Positions 50,976 through 62,623 of a stretch of DNA of 64,000 nt are shown here, in pieces (positions within the stretch are counted from its first letter, which is position 1; each line of letters opens with the position of its first letter). A model generated the notes under the pieces. It did not search any database, was not told the origin of the DNA, and saw nothing but the letters and a program-made list of their open reading frames with translations. Source of the DNA: Trametopsis cervina (Eukaryota > Basidiomycota > Agaricomycetes > Polyporales > Irpicaceae); NCBI GenBank assembly GCA_022385755.1, contig MU278358.1:511133-575132 (forward strand). The letters run 5' to 3'. The position numbers were made by a program, and so were the translations under genes.

Positions 50976-51667
50976 TTAATGGCCTCCGTGACCTGCGACA
51001 TGAGCAGCCTTGCTGTTTTGCCAGGTGTCGTAGCTCTTCGCCCAGGTGTACGTGCCATATCCTATCAAGCACACGCGGGTTAGCAAGGAAAACAAATACA
51101 TAACATGGTTGAAGAGCGTTTTCAGGTAAAGCCAAGAGCTGGATACCCTCCGCGGGCAACACATGGAGTGTTGAGTGGGACTTACCAATGGCGAAGGGGA
51201 CAATCCAGTATGGTACGTGCGAAGCGAGGCGGCGGTAGCCATTGAAGATGTAGTTGCGGATGAGATTGTGGGCGGCACGCTGGCGAACGGGAGACATGGC
51301 TGAAGTTCAAGCAATCAAAAGCAACCAGAGAGGTGCATATGTGAATGTAAGAAAGGACATGGTGCCACAAGAGCTGTCTGTCACGTACCGTATTGGACTA
51401 CACCCTTCTGGCGCATAGTGTCCTTGTCACCCCACCACACGTTCTACGAGTTGCATTATAGATTTAGTACCTTATTCATGTTGTGGCAACCGATTCATAG
51501 CAAGCCGTGCGTCATGACAGTCGCCGCATACCAGGCCAAGCCTGCATTTGGAGTAAGCAACTCACGTAAACTTTGGCTATGTATGAAGGTGAGTATTTTG
51601 CCATTACAGTGACGCTCTATGACTTACGACCAGGCATGTCACTGCGAACTGCTGCAGACGGACGCAT
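50976..51667 (-). CDS. QCR8: Ubiquinol-cytochrome c reductase subunit 8
   Basis: Small single-membrane-span subunit of mitochondrial complex III (bc1), about 100 residues. It is built from at least five exons. Exon 1 (51667-51628) gives MRPSAAVRSDMPG; exon 2 is inferred to be only 11 bases (51576-51566), adding PKVY; exon 3 gives NVWWGDKDTMRQKGVVQY; later exons give AMSPVRQRAAHNLIRNYIF, NGYRRLASHVPYWIVPFAIG and the end GYGTYTWAKSYDTWQNSK then AAHVAGHGGH. All junctions keep frame. The order (MP-x-K-x-Y, WWGDK, QKG, R-x-A-H, one hydrophobic span) matches fungal QCR8. An alternative ATG at 51604 would give an N-terminus less like the family. The start codon is 15 bases from that of a divergent gene. 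Confidence 0.88.
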
Positions 51668-51682
51668 TTTGCAAGATTTCCA

Positions 51683-52064
51683 ATGAACAAGACCGACGCA
51701 GGGAAAGTGTGGAATGTAGTGAACGTTGAGGAACGAATAAACGATATACCGAGGTCGTCCGAAGGACTGGCGCAAACACGCACAAACAACACGACTGCGC
51801 TACTCACGTCAGGCCAATATGCCAAGGATCTCCTACTGCAACAGTCACCGTCCGCTCTTTTGCAAGTACGTCTTCCGCTTCATGATCTTGTGTAACGCCA
51901 AGGAACTAACTATACTATAGCTCGACAACGGCATGATTAGCCACGCTACATTATACAACCTCGCTAACGGCCTCGGAGCCCTCGCCATGCTTACGGTAGT
52001 GGCATACCACTTCGTTGCGGTTAATGCGCGGAGTCTGTCTGGAGAAAGCGGAAAGAAGCAGTAG
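51683..52064 (+). CDS. Unrecognised 108-residue single-span membrane protein
   Basis: Two exons, 51683-51865 and 51921-52064, separated by a 55-base intron with canonical ends and a good branch region, in phase 0. The protein starts MNKTDAGKVWNVVNVEERIN, has a soluble part with SGQYAKDLLLQQSPSALLQ, then LDNGMISHATLYNLANGLGA followed by LAMLTVVAYHFVAVNARSL, which gives one hydrophobic span of about 20 residues near residues 72-95, and ends with a short charged tail SGESGKKQ. I do not recognise the family. The clean intron and hydrophobic segment argue that it is real. Its close head-to-head position to QCR8 hints at shared control, perhaps a mitochondrial role, but that is inference. Confidence 0.65.
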
Positions 52065-52443
52065 AGCAACCCTTCACACGGAAATACATACTAGAGGTGC
52101 GACAATCTACTCCCATGGCTGTTCCCGAGTAGACTGACACGTCAGTCCGATGTTCTAGTAGACCGCCTAGTCCACTCAAGCAGGGTCTGTCGGGCTTCCC
52201 CGGTTCCCACTTGCCCATTCTACTCGGTTACGTAGATGACTCTGGGCATCACCTCACTGCGTAGGCTACAGCTGCGCGCATGTACAGTACTTGTACGAGC
52301 TGGATGGTATACAAGATATTGGGAAATATATTCGGCTATCCAATAACGATACAAACAGAGCGGGAGGAACGTAAGCAATGCAATAACAACAAACAACACA
52401 AATTCCGGATAGCATAGGTAGAAGAGGGAGGTCCAAATGTCCA
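52065..52443. other. Intergenic between convergent genes
   Basis: About 380 bases between the 108-residue protein gene and the SNF5 stop. Nothing recognised. Confidence 0.4.
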
Positions 52444-55400
52444 CTATGACTGCGCGCCAGTCACCCAGGCGTTCACTTTCTGTCTGTGCTGCCTATTCTT
52501 CAGATGCACTTCGTAGTTTTGTAGCGTCTCGCCCGGTCCAGGGGTATACAGCTATGAGAGTGTCGAATATGATCAGCGTGAGGCTCGCATTGCGATAAAA
52601 GACGTGAAGTACCTTGCCAGGACAATCCAGACACTTGATACGCCATTCACGACCGGTGGAATTGAGGGTTTTACGGGGTAGCAGCGCGTCGAATCTGTCA
52701 TCTGGATATCTCTCCTGCATCTCTGTCATCGCCGCCCTCAGCCAATCTGGTACATCCTGCAGAAAATGAGGATCACGTTCAGTCACAACGAACAGAGGTT
52801 ACTTACAATACGGCTACTACGGGCGGGTGGAGGCGCGGAAGATGTCGCACTGGGCGTCGGCGTACCTGGTGTGACAGCTGCCATCTCAGCAGGAGGCTCC
52901 GTCGCAGTGTCCGTCGGATGTGAAGGGGCGTCTGCCGTTCCATTGCCATTCGTCTTCAACCCTTGCGCTAACGGGGCCTCCGATGTGCTCGAGGCCGTGG
53001 AGATAGGAGACGCTGCGCGTTCTGATTTCACCGGCGAAGTATTGTTCTCATGAGCAACGGCAGAATTTGATGGTCCATCTACTTGAGACTCAGGCTTGAA
53101 CCGTGGCGTTTCAGGTTCTGCTGTAGGGGCCTTGGACGACGCAGCCTCAACCGCATACGAATGCGGCCGCTTCTTACGAGAAGCGTTCAGTTTGGCCTCT
53201 TCCTCTTGGCGCTTTAAGTTCAGGTGGTACTCCTCCGTCGAGTTGTACTCGACAGGGCGCGGTCGCCTATGTCTGTGCCAGAACTTGCCTAGGATCGCGA
53301 GTAAAACTTGAGTACCAACGAGGCTGACAGAAACAGAGCACATACCGCATGCACCACACTGAGACTTATCTCCAAGCGGGCCTTTCCGCCGTCCGATGGC
53401 GATGCTCTCGGGGCACCCACAATTCGAACAATGCCATACACCGTCTATGTAGTTGGGATGCTGGCCGTCGACATACTCCTTCTCCTTGGCTTCGCGCTCT
53501 AGTTCTTTCGCACGCTTGGCCGACAGAGGCACACGAGCACCTCTGTTCTCAGGAGCGCTACTCGGCAACGGCAGGTCGTTTTCGATCGGCGGAGGCACAG
53601 AAGAGGGTTCGGCAGCGGTTGAGGGCGTCGGCGCAGTAACGTTCGCACGAGGACCATAAACGGAGGGCGGCAGAGACGGCGCCTTCATGAGGCCCTTCGC
53701 CTTCTTCTCCTTCTGCTGAACAGGCGCTGCAGGTGTAATAGGAGCAGACACCGTCTGCGGCAAGATCGTGCCGCCGTTCTCTGAAGCAACCATGTTGGCG
53801 ATGGTCAGCGACGCAGCCGCTGCTGCCGCACGACGAGAGGTCGGCGCATTAGCAGCTTGCACGAGGGCGAGCGTAGCAGGATCGATTTCGGGGAACCCAA
53901 TAGCAGGGGTGCGGAAGGTCTTGGGAGGCTCTCTGTCGGGGAGCGCGACGCCTCTGCGACCACGCGGCGTCTTCCTCTTGCGTCGGTTGAGCTCCTTCTC
54001 ACGCTCCTTCTCATTGCGCTCGATCTCGGTGTCGCTCATGTAGTTGAACTGAGGAGTGAACGCGATGACCTGATCCATGGAGCGCGCGCCTGTTGACAGC
54101 GAAGGCAGCAAAGACATACGAAGGTCATCGTCTTGAACGGCAGACCCATCAGACGGGTGTCCGACGAGGAACAGCGACTTCTGGTAGATCTGCACTTGCT
54201 CTCGGATAGAGTGCGCGATGGCAGTCCTGTGAAAACGAACACTGAGCATTGAAACAACACCGATAGAGATAGATGCATACTTGAACTCTCCGCTGAGCCC
54301 GAGGTCTTTCGCATACACGTCAGCGAACTGCTCAGGAGCTGGGTCAGGACTGTCGATATCCCACTCGATCTGGTCTTCGAGGTGCATCGGGCCAACGATG
54401 ATATCCAACTACACGCCATATAAATCAGACCTCGCTCATGTACTGCGCAGCAAAGCATACCTTGATCAGTATCCTCATCTCCTCCACCGTCTGGTTCTCG
54501 TCCTCCTCAAACTCCTCGAGCGCCATGGGTTGCTCCTTCGCAGGTGTCAGCGGCGACACAGCTAGCGGCTCAGCAGTCTCCTCCTTGACAATCTTCCTCC
54601 GCTTGCGACTATGTCCAGTCGTGCGGTCCTCCGGGAGCTTCGCGAAGCCAGGGCGTCTGACGTTCTTCCTCCAGGCCTCCCACCACGCCACTTCTTCGTC
54701 ATCCAGGAGGCCCTTGACGATGACATCCTCAGACTGGTCTACCGCTTCGCCGTCCTCGAGTAGGGAGGCAGTGTGTAGCTTATAGTCGCTCAGCTGGTCC
54801 TGTATAGCCTTCGTGATTATGCCAAGGTACGTCGGCGCCAGCCCGTAGTCATCCACAATCGACTGCGCGAATATCTCAGGTGTAATAATAGGATCTGCAA
54901 CGACTGCCGTCAGCCCACAAATCGCCCGTACTCCCAAAGGCACTCACCATTCAGATTCCACACAAACGTGTCCCGCATTTTATTGTGGTCGACGTCGAAT
55001 TCGAGTCTGATGGGCACGAGCATCTCTGGTCGCTCCGCATCCTGCGGCTTAACGATCCTCGGTCTGCGAAACCCGGTCAGCCCATCTCCGTCGTCACACG
55101 ATCCGCCAAAAAAAGAACCAAATACGCACAGCTTAAACCCCTCCCTCTTCCCAATCTTCACCCTCCTCTGCCTCTCATCCCTCTGTCCCTTCAATCCCAC
55201 AACATCAAACTTCGACCCACGTCTGCGAGCCGCCATCGGGTCCGCCGCGGGGTCCTTCTCCCACCATGCTCTCGTCTTCACAATCACCTCGCGTGCATCC
55301 TCGTTCGTGCGCTCCAGCATCTGCTTGAACCGTCCCTCGTACTCGCGGTCCACCTTCATCCACGCCTGTACAGCCTTCACCTCGTCCTCGTCCAGCGCTC

Positions 55401-58243
55401 GGATCTCCTTCTCCCACTCCGCGAGCGGCACGATCTGCACACGCGACACCTTCGGGTTCAGCGTCACATTCGCGGGAAGCGGGGGGAGCGCGTGTGATCC
55501 TGGGGCGGGGGCGGCGGCTGCAGCAGCTTGCGGCGGCGCAGAGACGGCGGCTGACGATGCCGTGACGACGCCTGCGGGACTGGGAGTGTTGAAGATATCG
55601 CTGGTCGGCACGCGCGTGATGGGCGGCGCAGCACTGAGTACGCCCGCAGAGCTGAGTTTCCTGTCCATGCCGTTCGGAGTCATGTTCATCATCGCGCCGG
55701 GCGGGAATGGCGAGCTGATCGACGGGGGGAGCGAGCCCTGGCGTGGGGTCTGCGGGACGACCTGTGCTTCGAGCGGGACGCCGATGCTCGGCGATGAGTT
55801 CATGGCGGTCGGCGTGACGAGCGGCGCGTTCATGTTGGGGTTCATGTTCGGATTCATGTTCGGGTTGATGTTCGTGTTGATGCTCAGGTTCGCAGCTGTG
55901 TTCGCGTTCGCGTTGAGAGCCCGCAGGTCGCCGACGCTCCCTTGTCGAGGGAGCGAAGGCGCGCCCTGCATCCCGTTCATTACACTGACGTCAGGTCCCT
56001 GGCTCTGCGAGCGCGGCAGCACAGGCGGACCCATCACCCCATTCCCCGCATTGGACATCATGTTCATGTTCACGTTATTAACACCGCCATGGCCGTTCGA
56101 CATATTGTTCATGCGCATGTTCACGTTCAGGTTGTTCCCGCCCATCTGCGCCATCTGTGCCGCGTTCATGTTCTGCATCCGATTCTGGTTGAACATATGC
56201 TGTTGCATCGCCGCCAGGTCGTTGGAGCCGTGCTGCTGCATTGCGAGTTGTTGCTGTTGAGGCATGAGCTGACCAGAGGCAGGTCCGGGCGTCCCAGGCG
56301 CAGGAGTGTTCGATATCTTCCTCTTCACGCCGATCATAGGTGACCCCGGTGTTCCTGCCGACGCGGGTGCAGGTGCGATAGGCGGGTACGTCGCACTGGT
56401 CGGTGTCGTCTGATGTTGCTGCTGATGAGATCCGAATCCGCTCGCCGTTCCAGGTCGGCTGCCCATCTGTGCAGGTGTCGCGGCGCGATGCTGACTCTGA
56501 CCAGTTCCGGGTCTTTGAGGGGGAGCAGGGCTGCCAGAAAGCGGCGTAGGAGGTTTCGGTTGTATCGGAAGGGGCGCTTGGACGTTTTGCTGTGGTTGTT
56601 GCTGGAGAGAGGGATCCATGCCCATCGAGCTGCCTGTTCGTGAATTCGATGTAGGGGCACTGGGACCGGTTCCGGGTCGCGGGCTCTGAGCGTGTCCTTG
56701 CATGTACTGCTGTTGTTGTTGGGGATGCATGCCCATCCCTCCGGGCGCACCACCCTGGCCAGGTCGAGGCGCCGGAGAGGGGCCAGTCGTCGGGGGACGC
56801 GGTGGGATAGACGAGGGCGGGGGCATCATCATGTTCGTAGGCATCTGGGATTGTTGCTGCTGTTGAGGGTGCTGCATCATACCCTGCCCATGCGGTGTCT
56901 GCGAGCGCGCGGGGCTCTGCGCCTGCTGTTGAGGGAATGAGACCTGAGGCTGAGTCGGACTTTGCTGGCCGCCGTGCTGATGCATCTGCCCTGCGGAAGA
57001 GGATGGTCGGTCGAAACCTCCTTGAAGCGATTGATTCGTATTCTGGGCTTGTCCGGCGAGCATCTGCATCTGCGCTATCTGCGCCTGGCTCATGCCTTGC
57101 ATTCCGCCGCCCATCTGGGCATTGTTCATGCCACGCATATTCATGTTCATGTTCATGTTAGGCGCGCCACCCATACCTCCCATTCCGCCGACGCCCATGC
57201 CGCCCATGCCCTGCATACCGTTCATGCCACTCATTCCAGACATGCCGTCTAATCCCATGCTGGGGTCCATCGACTGTGGTTGTTGTTGCTGTTGCTGCTG
57301 ATGTTGCTGCTGACGCTGGAAGCGAGCGTTCATAACTATCTTTTGCATGGTCTTCGCCCTATCGTCCGGCGACATCATATTGAGGTGCTGCATTTGCGCA
57401 GGGGTAAGGAAGTTTTGCATCGCCTGCATGTTCACGTTGCTCATATTCATGCTAGAGTGAGAAGCCTGCATGCCCGAGGAGTTGACGAGACCGGGAGCAT
57501 TCATGGGAGGACCTTGGGATTGTGGAATGGAGGGAGAGTTTACATTTTGCGGGCCTATCCATTGCTCTACTCAGTGACATCTTCTGCATTGCGAGAAGAC
57601 AGCGCGACGTACCTGATACACCGCCAGACAACGCTTGCGGGTTGATACCTCCCATACCATTCATGCCGCCCATACCGCCCATACCGTTCATGGTGGACAT
57701 GCCTCCCATACCCATCATCCCATTCATGTTTCCTCCTCCACCTCCATTCATGCTCTGGCCCTGAGACGCCATTAATTGCGCAGGGTTGATACCGCCCATT
57801 CCGCCACTACCGGAACGTTGTGACATTTGGCTCTGTTGCGGGAACATCTGCTGGGGGTTGAACTGTCCGCCCGTGTTCCCACCGCGTCCGTTGACACCCA
57901 TTCCGCCCATACCTACTCCCTGGCCCATGAGCGCCTGCGGGTTCACGCCCATGCCACCTCCTCCGCCTTGTTGCTGCTGCTGTTGATGATATGCTTGCAG
58001 CATCTGAGGGTTCATCGTTCCACCCTGGCCTCCACCTCCGACACCTTGGCCTCCTCCCATGCTCATGCCGGCGCTGTTGTATTTGGCTGCGAACATCTGC
58101 TGCAGCTGTTGTTGTTGATTCGGGTTCATAGCGTTCATGTTGTTCATGCTATTTGCACTGGAGTTGCTCATCTGGTTGTAGTGTTGCTGGAAATTAGACA
58201 TGATGGCGGAATTATTGTTGTGATGTGCCGGCTGGCCATTCAT
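52444..58243 (-). CDS. SNF5: SNF5/SMARCB1 subunit of the SWI/SNF chromatin remodeller
   Basis: Nuclear core subunit of SWI/SNF. The first 850-900 residues (MNGQPAHHNNNSAIMSNFQQ onward) are low complexity: Gln runs, and Met/Gly/Asn repeats such as MGGMNGMGGINPQ. A helical region follows (NPKVSRVQIVPLAEWEKEIR, AWMKVDREYEGRFKQMLERT). The two SNF5 repeats are RPEMLVPIRLEFDVDHNKMR with DTFVWNLN and ITPEIFAQSIVDDYGLAPTY, split by a basic insert, and LDIIVGPMHLEDQIEWDID then FADVYAKDLGLSGEFKTAIA. Further on is a GATA-type zinc finger, HCSNCGCPESIAIGRRKGP then QCGACGKFWHRHRRPRPVEY, found in basidiomycete SNF5. The C-terminal part is Pro/Ser/Thr-rich and ends QKVNAWVTGAQS. Roughly 1,800 residues; eight or so introns. 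Confidence 0.92.
55820..58243 (-). repeat. Coding low-complexity Q/N/M/G-rich tracts in SNF5
   Basis: Within the SNF5 coding sequence, CAG/CAA runs (for example around 57280-57310 and 57960-58000) and Met-Gly-Gly or Asn-Met-Asn repeats (around 57110-57240, 55830-55900 and 57650-57750). These also produce long meaningless frames on the other strand. Confidence 0.8.
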
Positions 58244-60348
58244 CGACTGACGCCGCTACGAGGATACGGGCCTGAGAGAGGTGGTTATATGCGAGCAAGC
58301 TGACCACCTGGGAAGCACCGGCTCGCGGACTGTCCTGGAAGATAAGAAACGAGCGATGTCAGCGGACGCGTTCATTGGGAGAGAAGGCAGATGCATGAGA
58401 TGATGGGAGGTGAGTCGCGCGGTTCAAGTTGCACAGCGCGATACGTGTCATGATTTGCATACGCGGAATAAAGGATGCGGGGGAATGAAGGAGCAGAGAA
58501 CGCTTACGTGAAAGTCGTGTATGGGAGTATACGCCGGGAAAAGGGTTCTGTGGGCGGGAACAGTGAGTAACGTGCAAAAGCGCGAGGAAGACATGGGGGC
58601 GAGGCGCGTGGGAGAGTCCACGTGACGCTCAACTAAGCGGGGAGGTTCGGGAAGGCGGTGTGCAGGGGGGCGAGAGCGGGGCTGGGGAGGGGACTGAGGG
58701 CAAGGGACGGGGAGGGATGGTGGGAGGAGGCAGAGATGAGGCGGAGGGCTGCTTACTTTGCACTGGCGGGGGCGGGATGAGAATGGGGAAGCGTCGGGGA
58801 GGGCGGGCGAAGACGGGAGAGAGCCGGGGGAGGAGGAGCCAGGAAAGGGAAGGGGCCGACGGGTGAGTCCGCGGGGAAGCGACGGGGCGTGCGTGGTGAG
58901 AGCTGAGGTGGGCTGCGTGGGACGGACGGGCGCAGGCTCAGCAGGCGAGGATTTCAGGGGGATTGGCTGTTGGTCGGTTCAAACGGGACCGCTGCGTATC
59001 TGATCCCAATCTCTCTGCTGCTGTCCGGTTCTCCTCCGCACTGGTCGTTATCTCGCCTCGCAGCTGCCTTCAGTGTTTGCAAAACGCAGAGATTACAGCC
59101 GCGCTGAGCTGTCCAAGTCTCGGAAGATGGGGGAGATTCGAGAGCAATCGCCCACCGTCACGCTGCACCGCCAGTGTAACATCCGTCACAGCGTCTCACT
59201 GTCACGCATCCCGACGCCCGCCGTCGCGCCATCCCCGCCGCACCCGCCCGCCCAGCGTACTTGGAGCCACACATGTCCGAGGGAGGGGAAGCAACCTACG
59301 CACGCACACACCTCCATCCCCTCGCCAAGTAGGCTCTAGGTCGCCGTGCCCGGGTGATCTCAGATGTCCCCCAAGCGCCCCATAGCGTCACTGGACAAAA
59401 CGCGGAAGATGATCTTCAATCTCTCCTAAATCTTGTCTCGTGCACTGCCGTCTGCTGTGTCTGGCCTGCACGCAACCAGCAACCAGCAGGCTCTCGCGCG
59501 AGGTGCGTTTCATGCGTTCCGCGGGAACCCAACCGAGCTAACGTCTCACCACCCGCTACCACCCCCGCTGTTCTCTCAGGCCCTCTATTTCCGTAGCAGC
59601 TCCTTTCCGCCGCTCGCGAGAGCTGCCCGTGCAATACAATTTATTGCCTTCGCATCCGTGGATGCGCTTATGCACAACGCGAAGGCCCCCATGAGCGCCG
59701 AGGCGCGCACGCTCATTGATCACGGCATGCATTGCAACTTGCGGATTGACACTGATCATCTGCTCCGTAGGAAAATATACCAGGCGTTCCATGCATCACC
59801 ATAGGTTTGAACCCACCAAGTCTACAGTATGGCCAACGCGATCGAGTCGGGCTCTCACACTCCCCCGCTATAGCTGCATTATGAACTCTCCAACGTAGGT
59901 TTGGAGCTTAAACCACGGCGTAGTTTGAGGCGCTAAGCAGAACTGACTGTGACCTCAAGACCGAAGCAGCCCAGCGTTGGTGTTAGCCGTCCCAGTGCCG
60001 AGAGCGCAGTTATGGAGAGCAGTGCATTTCCAGACACTTGTGCGTTCTCCTGCATAAGATCACATCCAGCCGTATTGAAGTCTTGGGGTCTTACTCGCAA
60101 CGCGTACGGGTTTGCTTGTCCATTTGCATTCGATTATAGGCGATATAAGATGTGTAACTGTACAAATGTTGTCTCAAATCGTAAAAGCTGTTGTGCGTTG
60201 TAATAGTACTGCCAGTGGCCACAATTTGAGTCACGAGCAACGCTCGGTACCAGGGGTCCTGACGTAAGAAATTAGGCGCGACTGTTAATTTCATTGTCGC
60301 GTCCTTCGAGCGCGTCCAGCCGCATCTTGACACCAGACTACCACCGTC
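58244..60348. other. Large intergenic region, divergent promoters of SNF5 and the RING gene
   Basis: About 2.1 kb with no supported gene. Its most distinct part is a purine-rich, G-heavy tract at about 58630-58960. Frames of 70-140 codons on the plus strand (58963-59385, 59433-59804) have biased composition but no domain. Confidence 0.5.
58630..58960 (+). repeat. G-rich polypurine tract
   Basis: About 330 bases dominated by G and A on the plus strand, with many GGG/GGGG runs; 58676-58700 reads as four G-runs with short loops, a candidate G-quadruplex. It lies 400-700 bases upstream of the SNF5 start, on its template strand. Confidence 0.6.
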
Positions 60349-62623
60349 ATGCCTTCGGTCGCTACGCCTCAAAGGGCCAACGCCAATCCTCCAGTGAAGA
60401 GGAGACGCTCCGAGGCCGAAGAAGACGCACCCGAAACCCAGTCAGAGATGCCGGACGCGAAGCGCCTCAAGGACACAAACCCATTGGCCAAAGAAGATTC
60501 AGAACCTGTTATACATGCAGAACCGGAAGCAGACGGCTCCAATGCTGTCGTAACTAGCAGTGTAGCTGATGCTCGGGATAAGAAGAGGCGTAGGAAGAAA
60601 AAGAGGAAAACGTCGATCGTTCAGCAGAACGGGTCTCCTGCGAAGCATGGGCCATCTAGCCTTTCGACGATGAGTACTGCGACCACTGTCTCAAATAGTG
60701 CAATATCGCACAATGCTAGCAAGCAACCTACCCCTGGTCCATCGCGGCTCCCGCTTACCATCCCACTCGCTGCTACTCCGCAGCCCGACGAGACTCAAGA
60801 GACGGTGGCCAATGATGCCGCAGCGGCGGACTCGGTGAGTGACTCTTCTTCTTATTAATATGCAGTATCTCAGTTCCAAACAGGATAGCACAGCAACAAT
60901 GTCGTCAAAGGGAAAAGGACGAGCAACTTCCACCGACATCGCGGATGCCCCAGCACCGGCGCTTGACGCCAAATCCGCCGCCATCGCGGCCGATCTCGCA
61001 GTTCACAGCTCCCTGCTGCAGTCGCTGCTCCCGTCATTGACGTGTCAAATCTGCCTGAGCCTGATGCATCGCCCTTTTGCACTAGCACCGTGCGGACACG
61101 TCTCCTGTTACTCATGTCTCGTCACCTGGTTCACAGAAAAACCTCCCGACGCTCTCCAAACCGCTCTCGAGGCTCTTGCGAACGGGTCTGTCCCGCCTCT
61201 TCCCCTCCTCGAGGCCGCACCACCTCCACCAGCGCCAGCTCGCCCAACCATCCCCATCCCGCGTCGCAAGAAAACGTGCCCGCAGTGCCGCGCGCGCGTC
61301 TTCCAAAAGCCCGTCGAAGTCTGGCTCATCAAAGACATGGTCAAGCAGGTCGTGCGCAGCGGGCTCGCGGACCCTGAAGCGGTTCCGCCCGAGCTGCGCG
61401 ACGGTACACCCGCGCCCGACGGGACACAGAACGCGTGGGCACATATATTCCCGGACGGCGCTGCCGAGGACGAGGCGCGCCGCAATGTGTTCCGCGCGAT
61501 GATCCTGCGCGAGAATATGGGTATACGGGATGAGGAGGATGGGGGCATCTTTAGGTGTGTGGATTGCGCGCATGAGCTTGAGGAGGGCATATGCTCGCAT
61601 TGTGGGCGCGTGTATCCCGCGCATGACCCCGATTGGATTTTGGACGATTCGGTTGGGTATGATGAAGACGAGGGTGGGGTAGGCGACGATCTGGGGTTCA
61701 TGCTGGGTCATCATCCGGAGCTGAGGTACCTCGACGACGACGAGGACAGTATGCAGAGCACCGAGGAAGACGACCTTATGCCCGGCTTTCCGCCTCTACA
61801 TTGGCTGGCGCATCACCGGCACGACGAACACCATGGAGACGAAGGCGAGGGGAGCGAGGGAGACGGAGATGAAGGACACGGCGAGGAAGAAGATTACGAG
61901 AGCAGCTTCATTGACGACGAGGACGATAACGGGGAGGGAGGGTTCGACGAAGACGTGTTGTATGAGATAGGCAGAGCGATGGGGCTGCAACCTTCGAGTC
62001 CCATCGTCATCTCCTCCGACGAAGAAGGGGGCCCACATATGCGTGCGCCGCGGCGGCATTCGCGTGTCATAGTCCAGTCGGATGGTGAAGGCGACGATGA
62101 CGACGACGAGAACGACGAAGCGGGCCCGTCGGTGCGTGAGCCGCGGCGCCGTTCACAGACTGTCGTCCACTCGGATAGCGAAGAAGACGAGGACTCCGAA
62201 GCTGGCCCTCCCGCACGTGCGCCGCGGCGCCAGCCGGCCTTCATCCACTCAGACGAGGAAGACGACGAGTTCGATGCTGGCCACGAGGACGACTTCGATG
62301 GACGTAGCGACGAGAACAACGGGTTCGCTGTGTGGGTACATCGTGCTATGGACCAGTTGTTCCGCTGACCGATGTATGCACTGGGATAGGGGGGACCTTG
62401 CTGCTATAGTGGCGCAACGTGAACGGTATGTCGTATTATTTTCTCTTTGACCCGCGATTCGAGTTCTGATTTGTCGTTTAGGGAGCTTTATGGCGAAGAC
62501 GGGTCTGTGCCGCGAGGCCAAGGTGGAGGGATGAGCTATGAATGGGGGTATAGTGATGGGGGCGAGGATGATCAGAGCAACGACGGAGGCTATAGTGATG
62601 GTGATGGCGGCGTGTACTTCTAG
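60349..62623 (+). CDS. RING-finger protein (probable E3 ubiquitin ligase) with acidic repeats
   Basis: Four exons (60349-60834, 60884-62331, 62390-62425, 62482-62623) give 703 residues in consistent frame. The N-terminal 162 residues are basic and disordered (KKRRRKKKRKTS). A C3HC4 RING follows: CQICLSLMHRPFALAPCGHV then SCYSCLVTWF, a Pro-rich insert, and KKTCPQCRARVFQKPVEVW. After a helical stretch comes a small CxxC pair, FRCVDCAHELEEGICSHCGR, likely zinc-binding. The C-terminal third is strongly Asp/Glu-rich with three imperfect repeats beginning R-x-P-R-R, and the last exon ends SYEWGYSDGGEDDQ then SDGDGGVYF. If the third intron is kept, translation would end at 62368 with MDQLFR instead. 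The ubiquitin-ligase role follows from the RING; the substrate is unknown. Confidence 0.8.
62042..62290 (+). repeat. Tandem acidic protein repeats in the RING gene
   Basis: Three in-frame units starting at 62042, 62135 and 62216 (31 and 27 codons apart), each R-A/E-P-R-R, a short Ser/Val segment, then S-D and an Asp/Glu run. Confidence 0.7.

Noticed and set aside
54968..56260. A 430-codon plus-strand frame opposite SNF5
   Set aside because: It is the antisense of Met/Gly/Asn/Gln-rich SNF5 codons, which lack stops on the other strand; its own sequence has no domain.
58963..59804. Plus frames of 123-140 codons in the SNF5/RING intergenic region
   Set aside because: Composition follows the GC-rich DNA, with no domain and no intron pattern like the true genes.
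60839..60902. Reading the RING locus as two genes, or as one gene with a 31-base intron
   Set aside because: The donor after GACTCG at 60835 and acceptor before 60884 give a normal 49-base intron that keeps frame, so neither is needed.
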